A stretch of 64,000 nt of DNA. Source: Endomicrobiales bacterium (GTDB lineage: Bacteria > Elusimicrobiota > Endomicrobiia > Endomicrobiales > JAFGIL01). The stretch lies in assembly GCA_016929635.1 (NCBI GenBank), contig JAFGIL010000056.1:1-64000 (forward strand). Reading direction: 5' to 3'. Within the stretch, counting starts at the first letter, position 1. The number at the start of each line of letters is the position of its first letter. Below the pieces are notes generated by a model. That model saw only the letters and a list, made by a program, of their open reading frames with translations, was not told the origin of the DNA and did not search any database. A program made the translations under genes and the position numbers. Shown piece by piece: positions 26,311-35,301 of the stretch.

Positions 26311-26330
26311 TCTTCCTCCCCTTTAATAAA

Positions 26331-29300
26331 TTAGACTTTGCTTATTTTAGCATATTTATTCAAATCTGACAAAAAATTTTTTAAAAAAACAAAGGCATCC
26401 GGAGCCATTTTCTGCTTGATAAAACGTACCCCCTGTATCTCGCCCCTGATAAACTCCATAATGTCTTTATAACTCTCCGCCAGTTTGAGAATATTACCGG
26501 ATGTAATATTAATAGCAGATAAAAAATGAATTTCAATATATTTTTCTTTTTCAATCAAGGCTTTTATGCCCCGGCTCTGCGCAACCAGCCGCAAGTCAGC
26601 CAGTTTAAAAAGGTTCTCCAGAGGCAAAGGCATGGTTCCAAACCGGTCCAGAAGTTCATCTTTTATATTCCCTAAATCTTTAGAGGATTTAGCATCTGTC
26701 AGATGCCTGTAAAACAATATTCTTAAATCCTCTGATTCTATATAATCCGATGGTATGTATGCAGGTATCAGAAAATCCATTATGGTCCTGAACTCTTCTT
26801 TATCTGTGGTTGTGTCTTTAATGCCTTTTAGTTTATTGCTTGCTTCTGCTATCAACCTGCTGTATAACTCGAATCCTACCTCCCTGACAAAACCATGCTG
26901 CTGTGCTCCCAGAATATTACCCCCGCCCCTTATTTCAAGATCCCTTAAAGCCAGTCGGAAACCCGAACCCAGCTCATTCAACTCTTTTAAGGCTTTTAAC
27001 CTCTTTTGAGCGTCTTCGCTTAATCCCTTCATCTCGGAAAATAAATAGCAGTATGCTTTTTTATCGGCACGCCCGATGCGCCCGCGCAGCTGATACAGCT
27101 GCGAAAGCCCGAAATTCTCCGCTTCTTCAATGATCATGGTATTTACGGTAGGTATATCAAGCCCTGACTCGATAATGGTTGTCGCAAGCAAAAGGTCGAT
27201 TTTCTTATGAAGAAAGTTCCACATGGTTTCTTCTATTTCATTTGCCGAAAGCTGCCCATGAACAACCCCCAGGCGAATGTCAGGAACTAGTTTTTTTAAG
27301 TATTGTGCCCGCGTAAGTATGGTCTCAACTCTGTTATGAACGTAAAAAACCTGCCCCCCTCTTGATATCTCTGCCTGTATTATCTTCTTCACTACATTCT
27401 CATCATAGACCCCCATGTGGGTTTCTATGGGCAGTCTTCCATAAGGCGGTGTTTCGATAATTGATAAATCCCTGATGTTAGAAAGGGCCAGGGACAACGT
27501 GCGCGGTATGGGTGTTGCTGACAATAAGAGTATATCAACATTCTTCTTGAGTTTCTTTATTTTTTCTTTTTGTTTTACCCCGAACCTGTGTTCCTCATCA
27601 ATTATCAGAAGCCCCATGTTTTTAAACTCTATATCTTTTTGAAGTAGCCTGTGAGTACCTATTACTATATCTATACTGCCTGACTTTAAACCCTTGATTA
27701 CTTCTGTCTGTTCCTTTTTAGACTGGAAACGGCTTAAAGCAGCGATTTTAACAGGAAACGGGGAAAGGCGTTGAACAAAAGTCTGGAAATGCTGCTCCGT
27801 TAATACGGTTGTAGGAACAAGAACCGCCACCTGCTTTGATGCAAGAACCACTTTAAAAGCAGCACGAATAGCAACCTCAGTCTTGCCGTAACCAACATCT
27901 CCGCAAATAAGCCGTTCCATTGGCCTTGGGCTGCAAAGGTCGTTTTCAACATCGTGTATTGCCTTTAACTGGTCATTTGTTTCCGAATACGGAAAAGAAT
28001 CCTTAAGCTCATTTTCCCAGGGCAGCTCTTTCGGGTATGCAATCCCGGGTGCTTTCTGCCTTTCGGTGTATAATTTTAAAAGCTCTTCAGCCAGTTCCTT
28101 TGCGCTTTTCTTGGCGCGATGTTTGGCTTTCTCCCATGAAGCAGTATCTAGAGAGTAAAGCTTCGGGCGGTATCCTTCAAGGCCGATATATTTCTGCACA
28201 ACGCGAAAATCCTCAACCGGAACGTACAGTTTATCGCCGCCCTTATACTCGATACAGATATACTCCGATTCCTGATCGCCCCTTGCAATTCTCTTTAATC
28301 CCAGGTAACGCCCTATCCCGTATTTTTCATGAACTACATAGTCACCGCTGGATATCTCCCAGAGGCCTTCAAGCCTTCTGCCTGTCTTAAATTTCGGGAA
28401 ACTTACGGGCCTTTTCCTGTATAAAACCTCCTGGGAGCTGAAAAAACATTCCTTTTTTTCTTTTAAATAAAAGCTCTCTTCCAGGGGGCCTATTAGCACC
28501 TGAGGGAAACTGCCATGCCATCTATTCTCAGAAAGTATCTCTTCCAGCCTTTCTTTTTCGCCCTGATGCGAAGAAAAAACAGTAATTTTGTAACCCTGAT
28601 CCTTAAACTTTTTGAGGTCATCCAAAAAGATTTTAATTCTTCCTTCATATTTGGATAAAGACCTAAAACCCGCATCAGATGCTGTTATATTAAATGCATC
28701 ATTTACTATCCAATCGTATCTATCTAAAATATCCTTTATACGGGAACTTTCTTTTTCCAAGTCAACCGGAAAATCAAAATAGACTGCCATATCATCCGGT
28801 AAATAATCCGTAAGATAAACCTGCTTTGATTCACTGACAGGTAAAATTCTGGCTTTTTCTATAAACTCCTGTGAACGCTGTGTTGCAACATCAAAAGTTC
28901 TTATTGACTCAAGAGAGTCATTATTGAAAACAAACCTCCAGGGCAGAGGCTGGTCTGTTGACCAGACATCAATAATCTCGCCGCGCCTGCTTAAATGGCC
29001 TTTTTCTTCGACAAAATCGACGTGAACGTATCCCAAATCAACGATATTGCCTGCAAGTTTATCAAAATTGTAAACTCCGTCATTTTGGAGTTCTATTATT
29101 TTTTTTCGAAAATTATCCGGAGAGAAAGTTTTTTCCAGGATAGAATCTGGGGTTGTCAGTATTATTCCGCTGGGATTCTGCTGCAAAGCATTCAGGGTAT
29201 TAATCTTGCCAAAGTCATCTTGAGTCTGAAATAAGTGAACAGGCGGGTTTGTGATAATGCTGCTTAAAGCTGCAAGGTTGTTTTTCCAGAAATTATACTC

Positions 29301-29408
29301 GTCTTCTTTTACTAAAACTAAAAAGGTCCCTTTTTTTAAATCAAGGAACCTCTCTAAAATAAAATATGCCTTTCCCCCTCCGACTAAGCCAGAAAAATAT
29401 TTTTTCAT
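26331..29408 (-). CDS. mfd: Transcription-repair coupling factor
   Basis: The product is 1025 residues, a little shorter than E. coli Mfd (1148). In order: the N-terminal UvrB-homology region, an RNA-polymerase-interaction domain (KTGRRLEGLWEISSGDYVVHEKYGIGRYLG area, ~345-370), then translocase motifs CGDVGYGKTEVA, VPTTVLTEQH, IIDEEHRFG, LSATPIPRT, and GRIGRA, and the C-terminal TRCF domain. It removes stalled RNA polymerase and recruits UvrA. No ribosome binding site is visible; the start is 81 bases from the next gene. Confidence 0.95.
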   Translation of the reverse strand: MKKYFSGLVGGGKAYFILERFLDLKKGTFLVLVKEDEYNFWKNNLAALSSIITNPPVHLFQTQDDFGKINTLNALQQNPSGIILTTPDSILEKTFSPDNFRKKIIELQNDGVYNFDKLAGNIVDLGYVHVDFVEEKGHLSRRGEIIDVWSTDQPLPWRFVFNNDSLESIRTFDVATQRSQEFIEKARILPVSESKQVYLTDYLPDDMAVYFDFPVDLEKESSRIKDILDRYDWIVNDAFNITASDAGFRSLSKYEGRIKIFLDDLKKFKDQGYKITVFSSHQGEKERLEEILSENRWHGSFPQVLIGPLEESFYLKEKKECFFSSQEVLYRKRPVSFPKFKTGRRLEGLWEISSGDYVVHEKYGIGRYLGLKRIARGDQESEYICIEYKGGDKLYVPVEDFRVVQKYIGLEGYRPKLYSLDTASWEKAKHRAKKSAKELAEELLKLYTERQKAPGIAYPKELPWENELKDSFPYSETNDQLKAIHDVENDLCSPRPMERLICGDVGYGKTEVAIRAAFKVVLASKQVAVLVPTTVLTEQHFQTFVQRLSPFPVKIAALSRFQSKKEQTEVIKGLKSGSIDIVIGTHRLLQKDIEFKNMGLLIIDEEHRFGVKQKEKIKKLKKNVDILLLSATPIPRTLSLALSNIRDLSIIETPPYGRLPIETHMGVYDENVVKKIIQAEISRGGQVFYVHNRVETILTRAQYLKKLVPDIRLGVVHGQLSANEIEETMWNFLHKKIDLLLATTIIESGLDIPTVNTMIIEEAENFGLSQLYQLRGRIGRADKKAYCYLFSEMKGLSEDAQKRLKALKELNELGSGFRLALRDLEIRGGGNILGAQQHGFVREVGFELYSRLIAEASNKLKGIKDTTTDKEEFRTIMDFLIPAYIPSDYIESEDLRILFYRHLTDAKSSKDLGNIKDELLDRFGTMPLPLENLFKLADLRLVAQSRGIKALIEKEKYIEIHFLSAINITSGNILKLAESYKDIMEFIRGEIQGVRFIKQKMAPDAFVFLKNFLSDLNKYAKISKV

Positions 29409-29489
29409 ACATCAATCTACCCATAAAGTATAACTTGGAAAAATATGCTATTTATTCTGCTTATATAACGAAAAAAGCGTTTATGTTTT

Positions 29490-29924
29490 TTATTGAGTCA
29501 CTTTCTGCAGCGCTTCGGCGACTTTCGGGATTAATTCAATCGGAAAAGATATACCCTTGCCCGGATTGTATTCGTTGTTCTTTAAATAAAACGTACGAAC
29601 GTGTACTAACAAAGCATTTTTGAACTTTGCCGTGTAAACACGAATTTTTCCGGAGTCTGCCTCAGACTTATCCAACTCCAAATCAATGTCTTTATCCCGG
29701 TTCTTGTAATACTCATTTAGACTTTTTACAATCTTCGGAATCTGATCAGAAGCTAACCACACGCCCTTCTTTGTAGGCCTGGGTTCCTGGCCTTCGGGAA
29801 AATAAAGATAGATCCTAAGATCAATCATGTTATTTTTCAAAAGCAAAACCCGGATCTCCTCAAAGCTGTTTTTCACAACCTTAGCAATTAACTTGCTGTT
29901 GAGAAAAATGTCCTTCTCATACAT
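29490..29924 (-). CDS. Tandem PC4/YdbC-like single-strand-binding protein
   Basis: The product is 144 residues. Two similar halves are visible: ~20-70 (EEIRVLLLKNNMIDLRIYLY, TKKGVWLASDQIPKIVKSL) and ~90-142 (GKIRVYTAKFKNALLVHVRTFY, GKGISFPIELIPKVAEAL). This beta-strand then KKG...LP.DQIP..helix pattern is that of the PC4/transcriptional coactivator p15 family, which binds single-stranded nucleic acid. Bacterial members are usually one domain and dimerise; here a duplication may give the dimer in one chain. It lies between fmt and mfd. GAGAGGTGG precedes the ATG. Confidence 0.7.
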   Translation of the reverse strand: MYEKDIFLNSKLIAKVVKNSFEEIRVLLLKNNMIDLRIYLYFPEGQEPRPTKKGVWLASDQIPKIVKSLNEYYKNRDKDIDLELDKSEADSGKIRVYTAKFKNALLVHVRTFYLKNNEYNPGKGISFPIELIPKVAEALQKVTQ

Positions 29925-29939
29925 AATCCACCTCTCTTT

Positions 29940-29977
29940 GCAGGCGTCAAAACACTTTTGACTGTTTTACGCCCTGC
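29940..29977 (-). promoter_or_regulatory. Hairpin between fmt and the PC4-like gene
   Basis: Arms GCAGGCGTCAAAACA and TGTTTTACGCCCTGC (one mismatched position on each side) around an 8-base loop. The stem spans nearly all of the gap. No T-run follows on the minus strand, so it may modulate or process the transcript rather than end it. Confidence 0.5.
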
Positions 29978-29980
29978 GTT

Positions 29981-30928
29981 CTAAAAAATAATATCTCCTG
30001 CTTTTAAACGAAAACCTTGCAGAAAAGCCCATGCAGGCATTGGCTTTTTATTTTCAAGATGCACTTCTTCTATCAGCAATGAACCTTTACCGCAACGTAC
30101 AACAAAACCTTTATTCTTCACAATATCTGCGATCTGCCCTATACTTGCACTCTCGTTTTTACAGCTATCAGAAATTAAATATGCCTTTAATATTTTAATT
30201 AACTTGCCTTTCTGGTTGCCTTCTTTAATAGTTGTATATGCTCCGGGCCATGGCTTTGTACCCCGAATCAGATTATGGATTTCCGAGGCGCTCTTTGCCC
30301 AGTCTATCCTGCCGTCTTCTTTCTTTAAAGAAGGGGCAAATGTTGGTTCACCCTTTTGAGGCTCTCCCTTGCATTTATTCTGTTTTACAAAGGATAAAGT
30401 TTCCTGCATTGCCTTGATTCCCAATGGAATCAGTTTCCTTTTAAGTGTTACAGAATCATCCGTGTCTTCTATTGATAAAATCTTTTGAACCAAAATAGGG
30501 CCGCTGTCCAAGGTTTTCTCTATCCAGAAAGTAGTGATACCTGTTTCTTTTTCCCCGTTAATCAAAGACCATTGGATCGGCCCGGCTCCTCTGTACTTCG
30601 GCAGAATTGAAAAATGTATATTAAAACATCCAAAAACAGGAATCTTAAAAACCTTTTCAGGAATAATCCTTCCGTAAGAAATAACAACTCCGACTTCGGG
30701 ATTAAGTGTCTTTAGCTTATCAACTGCTTCTTCCGTAAACTTCTCTGCCTGAAAAACCGGAATGCCTCTTTTTTTGGCACATTCCTTCACAGGCGGTTCA
30801 TGCAGCTGATGCCCTCTATCTTTCGGCTTATCAGGTTGAGTAACTACGCCTACAACTTCTTCGGAATTCAATAACTCCTCTAAATAAGGAACTGCTATTT
30901 GCGGAGTGCCAAAAAATAGAACTTTCAT
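29981..30928 (-). CDS. fmt: Methionyl-tRNA formyltransferase
   Basis: The product is 315 residues from the ATG at 30928 (MKVLFFGTP); the frame extends six codons further. Formyl-transfer motifs: VVTQPDKP, SYGRIIPE, NIHFSILPKYRGAGPIQW (catalytic Asn and His), and TGITTFWIEKTLDSGPIL. It formylates initiator Met-tRNA. It follows def directly, the usual pairing, but with a 66-base repeat between them (30936-31003). No clear ribosome binding site. Confidence 0.95.
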   Translation of the reverse strand: MKVLFFGTPQIAVPYLEELLNSEEVVGVVTQPDKPKDRGHQLHEPPVKECAKKRGIPVFQAEKFTEEAVDKLKTLNPEVGVVISYGRIIPEKVFKIPVFGCFNIHFSILPKYRGAGPIQWSLINGEKETGITTFWIEKTLDSGPILVQKILSIEDTDDSVTLKRKLIPLGIKAMQETLSFVKQNKCKGEPQKGEPTFAPSLKKEDGRIDWAKSASEIHNLIRGTKPWPGAYTTIKEGNQKGKLIKILKAYLISDSCKNESASIGQIADIVKNKGFVVRCGKGSLLIEEVHLENKKPMPAWAFLQGFRLKAGDIIF

Positions 30929-30935
30929 GAATCCG

Positions 30936-31003
30936 GCTTTCAACATTCAGGTTTCAGCTATCAGCCGGTTAATCGATTACTGAAAACCGAAAGCTGATAC
31001 CTT
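30936..31003. repeat. Intergenic inverted-repeat element, word AGCTGATAGCTGAAA
   Basis: The sequence carries GGTTTCAGCTATCAGCC on one side and AAAACCGAAAGCTGATACC on the other, degenerate inverted copies around ~20 bases. It fills the gap between def and fmt. Confidence 0.5.
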
Positions 31004-31004
31004 G

Positions 31005-31514
31005 TTACCACATTCCCTGTTTTTTTCTTTTGCGAATTTCATACTGTATTTTAAATCTCTTTAAAAGGGGCATCCGTTTGGTAAAAACTATTCCTTCCAG
31101 ATGGTCTATTTCATGCTGGATCGCACGCGACAAAAGCTCTTTACCTTCCACAATTATCGGAAGACCTTCTTCATTAATAGCATTAACCGTTACGTTTTTA
31201 TACCGCTTAATTTCAGTTGCGATGCCCGGGAAAGAAAGACATCCTTCAACTTCATATATTTTTCCGCTTTTTCTTATAATCCTCGGGTTAATTAAAACTA
31301 ATGGCTGTTTTTTCCCTGCAGGCTTCGTATCAATAATAAGCAATCTGAGCGGCACTCCAACCTGACTTGCAGCAAGCCCTACTCCCGAGTTTGCATACAT
31401 GGTGTCAAACATGTCAGATATAAGTTTTTTTATTTCAGGAGTAATCTGTTTTATTGGTTTACACTTTTTCCTTAAAACAGAATCTCCGTATTTTCTTATT
31501 TTTAATATACTCAT
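31005..31514 (-). CDS. def: Peptide deformylase
   Basis: The product is 169 residues. All three motifs are intact: GVGLAASQVG, EGCLSFPG (metal Cys) and QHEIDHLEG (metal His pair and catalytic Glu). It removes the N-formyl group from new proteins with a bound Fe2+ or Zn2+. It precedes fmt in the transcript. The leader is very AT-rich and palindromic, with no ribosome binding site. Confidence 0.96.
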   Translation of the reverse strand: MSILKIRKYGDSVLRKKCKPIKQITPEIKKLISDMFDTMYANSGVGLAASQVGVPLRLLIIDTKPAGKKQPLVLINPRIIRKSGKIYEVEGCLSFPGIATEIKRYKNVTVNAINEEGLPIIVEGKELLSRAIQHEIDHLEGIVFTKRMPLLKRFKIQYEIRKRKKQGMW

Positions 31515-31556
31515 ATATAATATGTTATATTATTATTTTAATAATATATATTAATC

Positions 31557-33716
31557 TTACAACTTTTTAATAATATTTTCAACCTCTTTTTTTTCTTTTT
31601 CATCATTTATATTTTTCATATAGTATTCCAAATACTTATTGGCTTCTTCATGTTTGTCAAGTGTTTTTAATGCAAGCCCCAGGTTATAGTAGGCAAAAAT
31701 GTATTTAGGATTGCGTTTTATAATTTCTTTAAAGAATTTTTCAGCCAATTCTGGTTTTCCTGTATTTAAATACAGAAGTCCGAGCTCATTTCCCGCGTCA
31801 AAATTATACCCCTTCTGCCATGCTTCTTTAAAATGTTCTTCCGCCAGCGTGAGTTTCCCCTGAATTTTATATGCCAGTCCCAAATTAAAAAGGGCTGTAT
31901 CGCTATCAGGGTGTAATTCTAGAACCCTCTTAAACCATTCCTCGGATTCCTTATAGTTAGCCAAAGAGTATTCCAGTGTCCCAAGATTGTTCAGCGTGGG
32001 AATCAGGTTATTGTCTATGCTCAATGCCTTATAATATTCCTGCCGAGCCTGAGTTAACATATTCTTGTTCGAATAAGCTAACCCGATATTATTATGGGCA
32101 GATGCATAATATGACATAATTTTATTTGTAAAAAAGTCATTTTTCGATTGATCCAGGCGTAAATTCCTGAATACATACAGGTTGAAAGGCAAATTCGAAG
32201 GATTGTTTTCTGTTGATTCTGAAAGTTTATACATCAAGCCATAAGGATAAGAAAAATATCCTTGAGGAAACTTACCCGGAAGCTCGGCATAAATAGAGTA
32301 TTTACCGCGGTTGTAGTCCAGAATTATACGTTCCAGTTCCTGCCCGGACAGTATTTCTCTCTTTGGCAGCAGATCAGGATACCTTTTTTTTATCAGCTCA
32401 TACCCCCATTTTGTACGGAAATATGCTATCAGCCTTAAATCAGGCCGTTTTCCCTGAACCTGCTGTAAATACGTCGTTATAAAAGTTGTGGGGTCATCAG
32501 GATTAAATATTAAGCTGCCCTTTTGCAAAGTTGCCATAAGATTTCTGCCGTAATCATAGGCAAAGTAATGCGCCCGATAACTGCAAAAAGGCAAATGCCT
32601 GACAAAACTGAACATAACAAGTAGCAATATAGCTATCCTGCCAAGCTTATAAAAAAATATCGAAAACAGAGCCGCTGAGATGAATAATACAAAAATGAGA
32701 TTCGGCAATACAAAATGAGGCTCAAGTATGGGTAAAGTGGTTTCTTCCTGAACAGGCAGGTTCGAAAGTATTACAAAACCGGGCCCGGACACTAACAGCG
32801 CTATGAGCAGAAACTGAAAAAATCTGTTTTTCCTTGTGACGTAAATTCCCCAAAGCCCTGCCAGCAATCCCGGCAGTGCAAACTGCTGAAGCAGAGATTT
32901 TGCATAAACTAATAAATGCTGGAAGATCAGCCCCAAAGTCCAATGAAATTTACTCTGCTCAGGATGCAGCCTCATTCCTCCGTAGTCAGCACGCGTTATT
33001 ACCCTCAATAAACCATTTATTGTTTTTAAATCACCCCAGCTGGATACGGGCTCCGACAGGACCCTTAAAGGCAGGATTAAATAAACAGAAAATCCCAGGA
33101 CAAAAAATATGAAACTCCAAAAATAATGGTTTAATCTGAAATCTTTGCAGGACAACAAAAACCATAATATTCCGGGAAAAATAAATATGATAGTCTGATG
33201 ATTGCCTGTAGAGAAACCGCAGAGGAACGCCACAAGCAGAAGTACGGCAAAATCCGGTTTATGCCCGTTGTTTTTCGTATCATTGTAAAACTTCGCAATT
33301 AAAAACAAAATAACGGATGCCAAAAAAGCATTCAGTGAATACATCTCTGAAACCTGGCTGAGCCGCCAGAAAGCCGGAGAAAATGCCAGCAGCATGGCTG
33401 ATGACAGCAAAATCCAGGACTGATTAAAAATAAAACCAAAAACCAAAGTCAGAAAGTAAATAGTCCCGGCTCCAAAAAACGCAGACATGATGTTAATCTT
33501 ATATGCAGAGTTGCCGAAAGGTATAAGGATATCAAACATCTTTCCGAACAAAACGTAAAGAGGATACCCGGTAGGGTGGGCAATACCTAAAGTAACGGAG
33601 GCAACAACCAAATCACCGGAATCGCGGTATGGTGATATTGTCGGATGCAGAGTATAAAGGTATATACCGAATATTATAAAGAAATAAAACAGAGATTTTA
33701 AATTTAAATATTTCAT
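31557..33716 (-). CDS. DUF2723 GT-C-type membrane protein with TPR C-terminus
   Basis: The product is 719 residues. The N-terminal ~500 residues hold about 11 TM helices and the DUF2723 signature SPYRDSGDLVVASVTLGIAHPTGYPLY (DSGD and HPTGYPLY are the core; quoted in parts). Residues ~535-719 are TPR repeats (for example YYKALSIDNNLIPTLNNLG). DUF2723 proteins resemble protein O-mannosyltransferases with an acidic catalytic residue in the first loop. It overlaps the next GT-C gene by four bases (ATGA), so the two are coupled. Likely role: surface glycosylation. Confidence 0.85.
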   Translation of the reverse strand: MKYLNLKSLFYFFIIFGIYLYTLHPTISPYRDSGDLVVASVTLGIAHPTGYPLYVLFGKMFDILIPFGNSAYKINIMSAFFGAGTIYFLTLVFGFIFNQSWILLSSAMLLAFSPAFWRLSQVSEMYSLNAFLASVILFLIAKFYNDTKNNGHKPDFAVLLLVAFLCGFSTGNHQTIIFIFPGILWFLLSCKDFRLNHYFWSFIFFVLGFSVYLILPLRVLSEPVSSWGDLKTINGLLRVITRADYGGMRLHPEQSKFHWTLGLIFQHLLVYAKSLLQQFALPGLLAGLWGIYVTRKNRFFQFLLIALLVSGPGFVILSNLPVQEETTLPILEPHFVLPNLIFVLFISAALFSIFFYKLGRIAILLLVMFSFVRHLPFCSYRAHYFAYDYGRNLMATLQKGSLIFNPDDPTTFITTYLQQVQGKRPDLRLIAYFRTKWGYELIKKRYPDLLPKREILSGQELERIILDYNRGKYSIYAELPGKFPQGYFSYPYGLMYKLSESTENNPSNLPFNLYVFRNLRLDQSKNDFFTNKIMSYYASAHNNIGLAYSNKNMLTQARQEYYKALSIDNNLIPTLNNLGTLEYSLANYKESEEWFKRVLELHPDSDTALFNLGLAYKIQGKLTLAEEHFKEAWQKGYNFDAGNELGLLYLNTGKPELAEKFFKEIIKRNPKYIFAYYNLGLALKTLDKHEEANKYLEYYMKNINDEKEKKEVENIIKKL

Positions 33717-35299
33717 TTTAAATTGTACCTGTTTTTTATATCCCGCACCTGTCCGATAAAAAACTCATCCAGCTGTTCCGGAGTAATAAACTCAGAATAG
33801 TCTATATTACGCTCAGGCTTATTGAAGTGAGCCTTAATAATAAATATATCAAATACTGCTAAAACAAAAATCATTGAAATGATAAATATCTTTGTTTTAT
33901 TTTTTTCCAAAAACTGTCTTATTTTATTAAAAATAAGATACAAAACTGAACTTACTACTATTAAAATGAAATAAGTGGAAAACAAAGGCCTGGTTTTAGA
34001 TAAAAACTGTTTGGTAAATTTCAGGATATTGCCCGGAAGGCTTAACTGCATATTGAAAATCTGCTTTACAGAGAGGTATCCGAGCAGATCAAGCCCCAGG
34101 TAATAATTCATCAAAAGCCCCAGGGTCCAGAGGCACGGCAAAGCTATTATAATCCAACCCAATATTTTTGTTTCAACATACCTTTTAAATATCTGTCGCA
34201 CTTCAAAAATCCCAAGCGCAACTATCGGCAGCGAACTTGTCATTTGCCTTAATCCAAAAGAGTATCCTTCCCAGTATGCAACACAGCAGGAATTTATAAA
34301 TATTTGGCCTAAAAAGGCAAAAAGCAACCCTATATAAACCCTGGGCATCCTGATGCACCCAAAAATGATTCCAATAAGCACCAGTAGAAATACCGGCGTC
34401 CACAGAAAAATCCCGTGATATGAAGAAAATAATATTTTAAAAAGCGAAAAATATTTTAAAGAGACATTGAACTTGCTCGGAGCGTACAGGAATGAGCCGT
34501 ACGTTATTTTCCAGATTAACAGCTGCGGCGATGCCGCAACAAAGAACGAAACCCCATAAACTAATGCCTGTTTTAAAACGGTTTTTACCCTGTTCTTCAT
34601 TCTAAAAACCAGCTCTGCTAATACAACAATGCCAAAAAGCGCCTCCTGCGGACGCACCATAAAAGCCAACCCGAGCAATATGCCGAGAATAATATATCTG
34701 GAATAATTTTTATCTTCATCTGTTTTAACTGACTTTTCCTGATAAATATCATCTTCCTCAAAACCGAAATATGAAGATGATGTCAGCCAATACCAAATAA
34801 ATAAAGTAACAATAAAAGCAGTTATTCCGTGAGATGTACTGGAAATGATGAAAGTATAAAAGAACATTGGCGTGCCTACAAATGAAAGCAGGGAAACCAC
34901 CCACCACGATGGAGAATATTTTATCCTGTTCATAATTAGTCCCAGCAAAAAAAAGGTCAGAATGCCATAAAATATCGTACCTGTATTTACCCAGTACCAG
35001 AACCATTGGCCATACGGATCATTTGTTTTATCGGATAATATTTTACCTGCCAAATAGAAAGGAGACCAGAAAAACGCGGTTCCGAAGGACCAGTTATTGC
35101 TTATATATCCGTTTGCAGTTATTGCAAGAGGAATAGGTATTCCCATGTGCTTAAAATCGTTATAAAAATCCATATCCCCGTCAAAAAACATGGAAGGCAG
35201 GTATGAAAAATATCCCTGTCCGTCGGGAAATAAATAATACGGATTAATAAAGAAGTATGCCAATAAACAAATGCTTAAAAAAATAAGTATTTTTTTCAT
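33713..35299 (-). CDS. Polytopic GT-C-like membrane protein (putative glycosyltransferase)
   Basis: The product is 528 residues with about 11 hydrophobic helices. The first loop contains LFPDGQGYFSYLPS, with an acidic residue where GT39/GT-C enzymes have the catalytic Asp, followed by AITANGYISNNWSFG. It would transfer a sugar from a lipid-linked donor to a surface molecule. It is translationally coupled to the DUF2723 gene. The exact family is not certain. Confidence 0.75.
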   Translation of the reverse strand: MKKILIFLSICLLAYFFINPYYLFPDGQGYFSYLPSMFFDGDMDFYNDFKHMGIPIPLAITANGYISNNWSFGTAFFWSPFYLAGKILSDKTNDPYGQWFWYWVNTGTIFYGILTFFLLGLIMNRIKYSPSWWVVSLLSFVGTPMFFYTFIISSTSHGITAFIVTLFIWYWLTSSSYFGFEEDDIYQEKSVKTDEDKNYSRYIILGILLGLAFMVRPQEALFGIVVLAELVFRMKNRVKTVLKQALVYGVSFFVAASPQLLIWKITYGSFLYAPSKFNVSLKYFSLFKILFSSYHGIFLWTPVFLLVLIGIIFGCIRMPRVYIGLLFAFLGQIFINSCCVAYWEGYSFGLRQMTSSLPIVALGIFEVRQIFKRYVETKILGWIIIALPCLWTLGLLMNYYLGLDLLGYLSVKQIFNMQLSLPGNILKFTKQFLSKTRPLFSTYFILIVVSSVLYLIFNKIRQFLEKNKTKIFIISMIFVLAVFDIFIIKAHFNKPERNIDYSEFITPEQLDEFFIGQVRDIKNRYNLK

Positions 35300-35301
35300 A
35301 G

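Noticed and set aside
31515..31556. AT-rich palindrome as an attachment site or origin
   Set aside because: Only A/T simple sequence; no integrase, dnaA boxes or direct repeats nearby.
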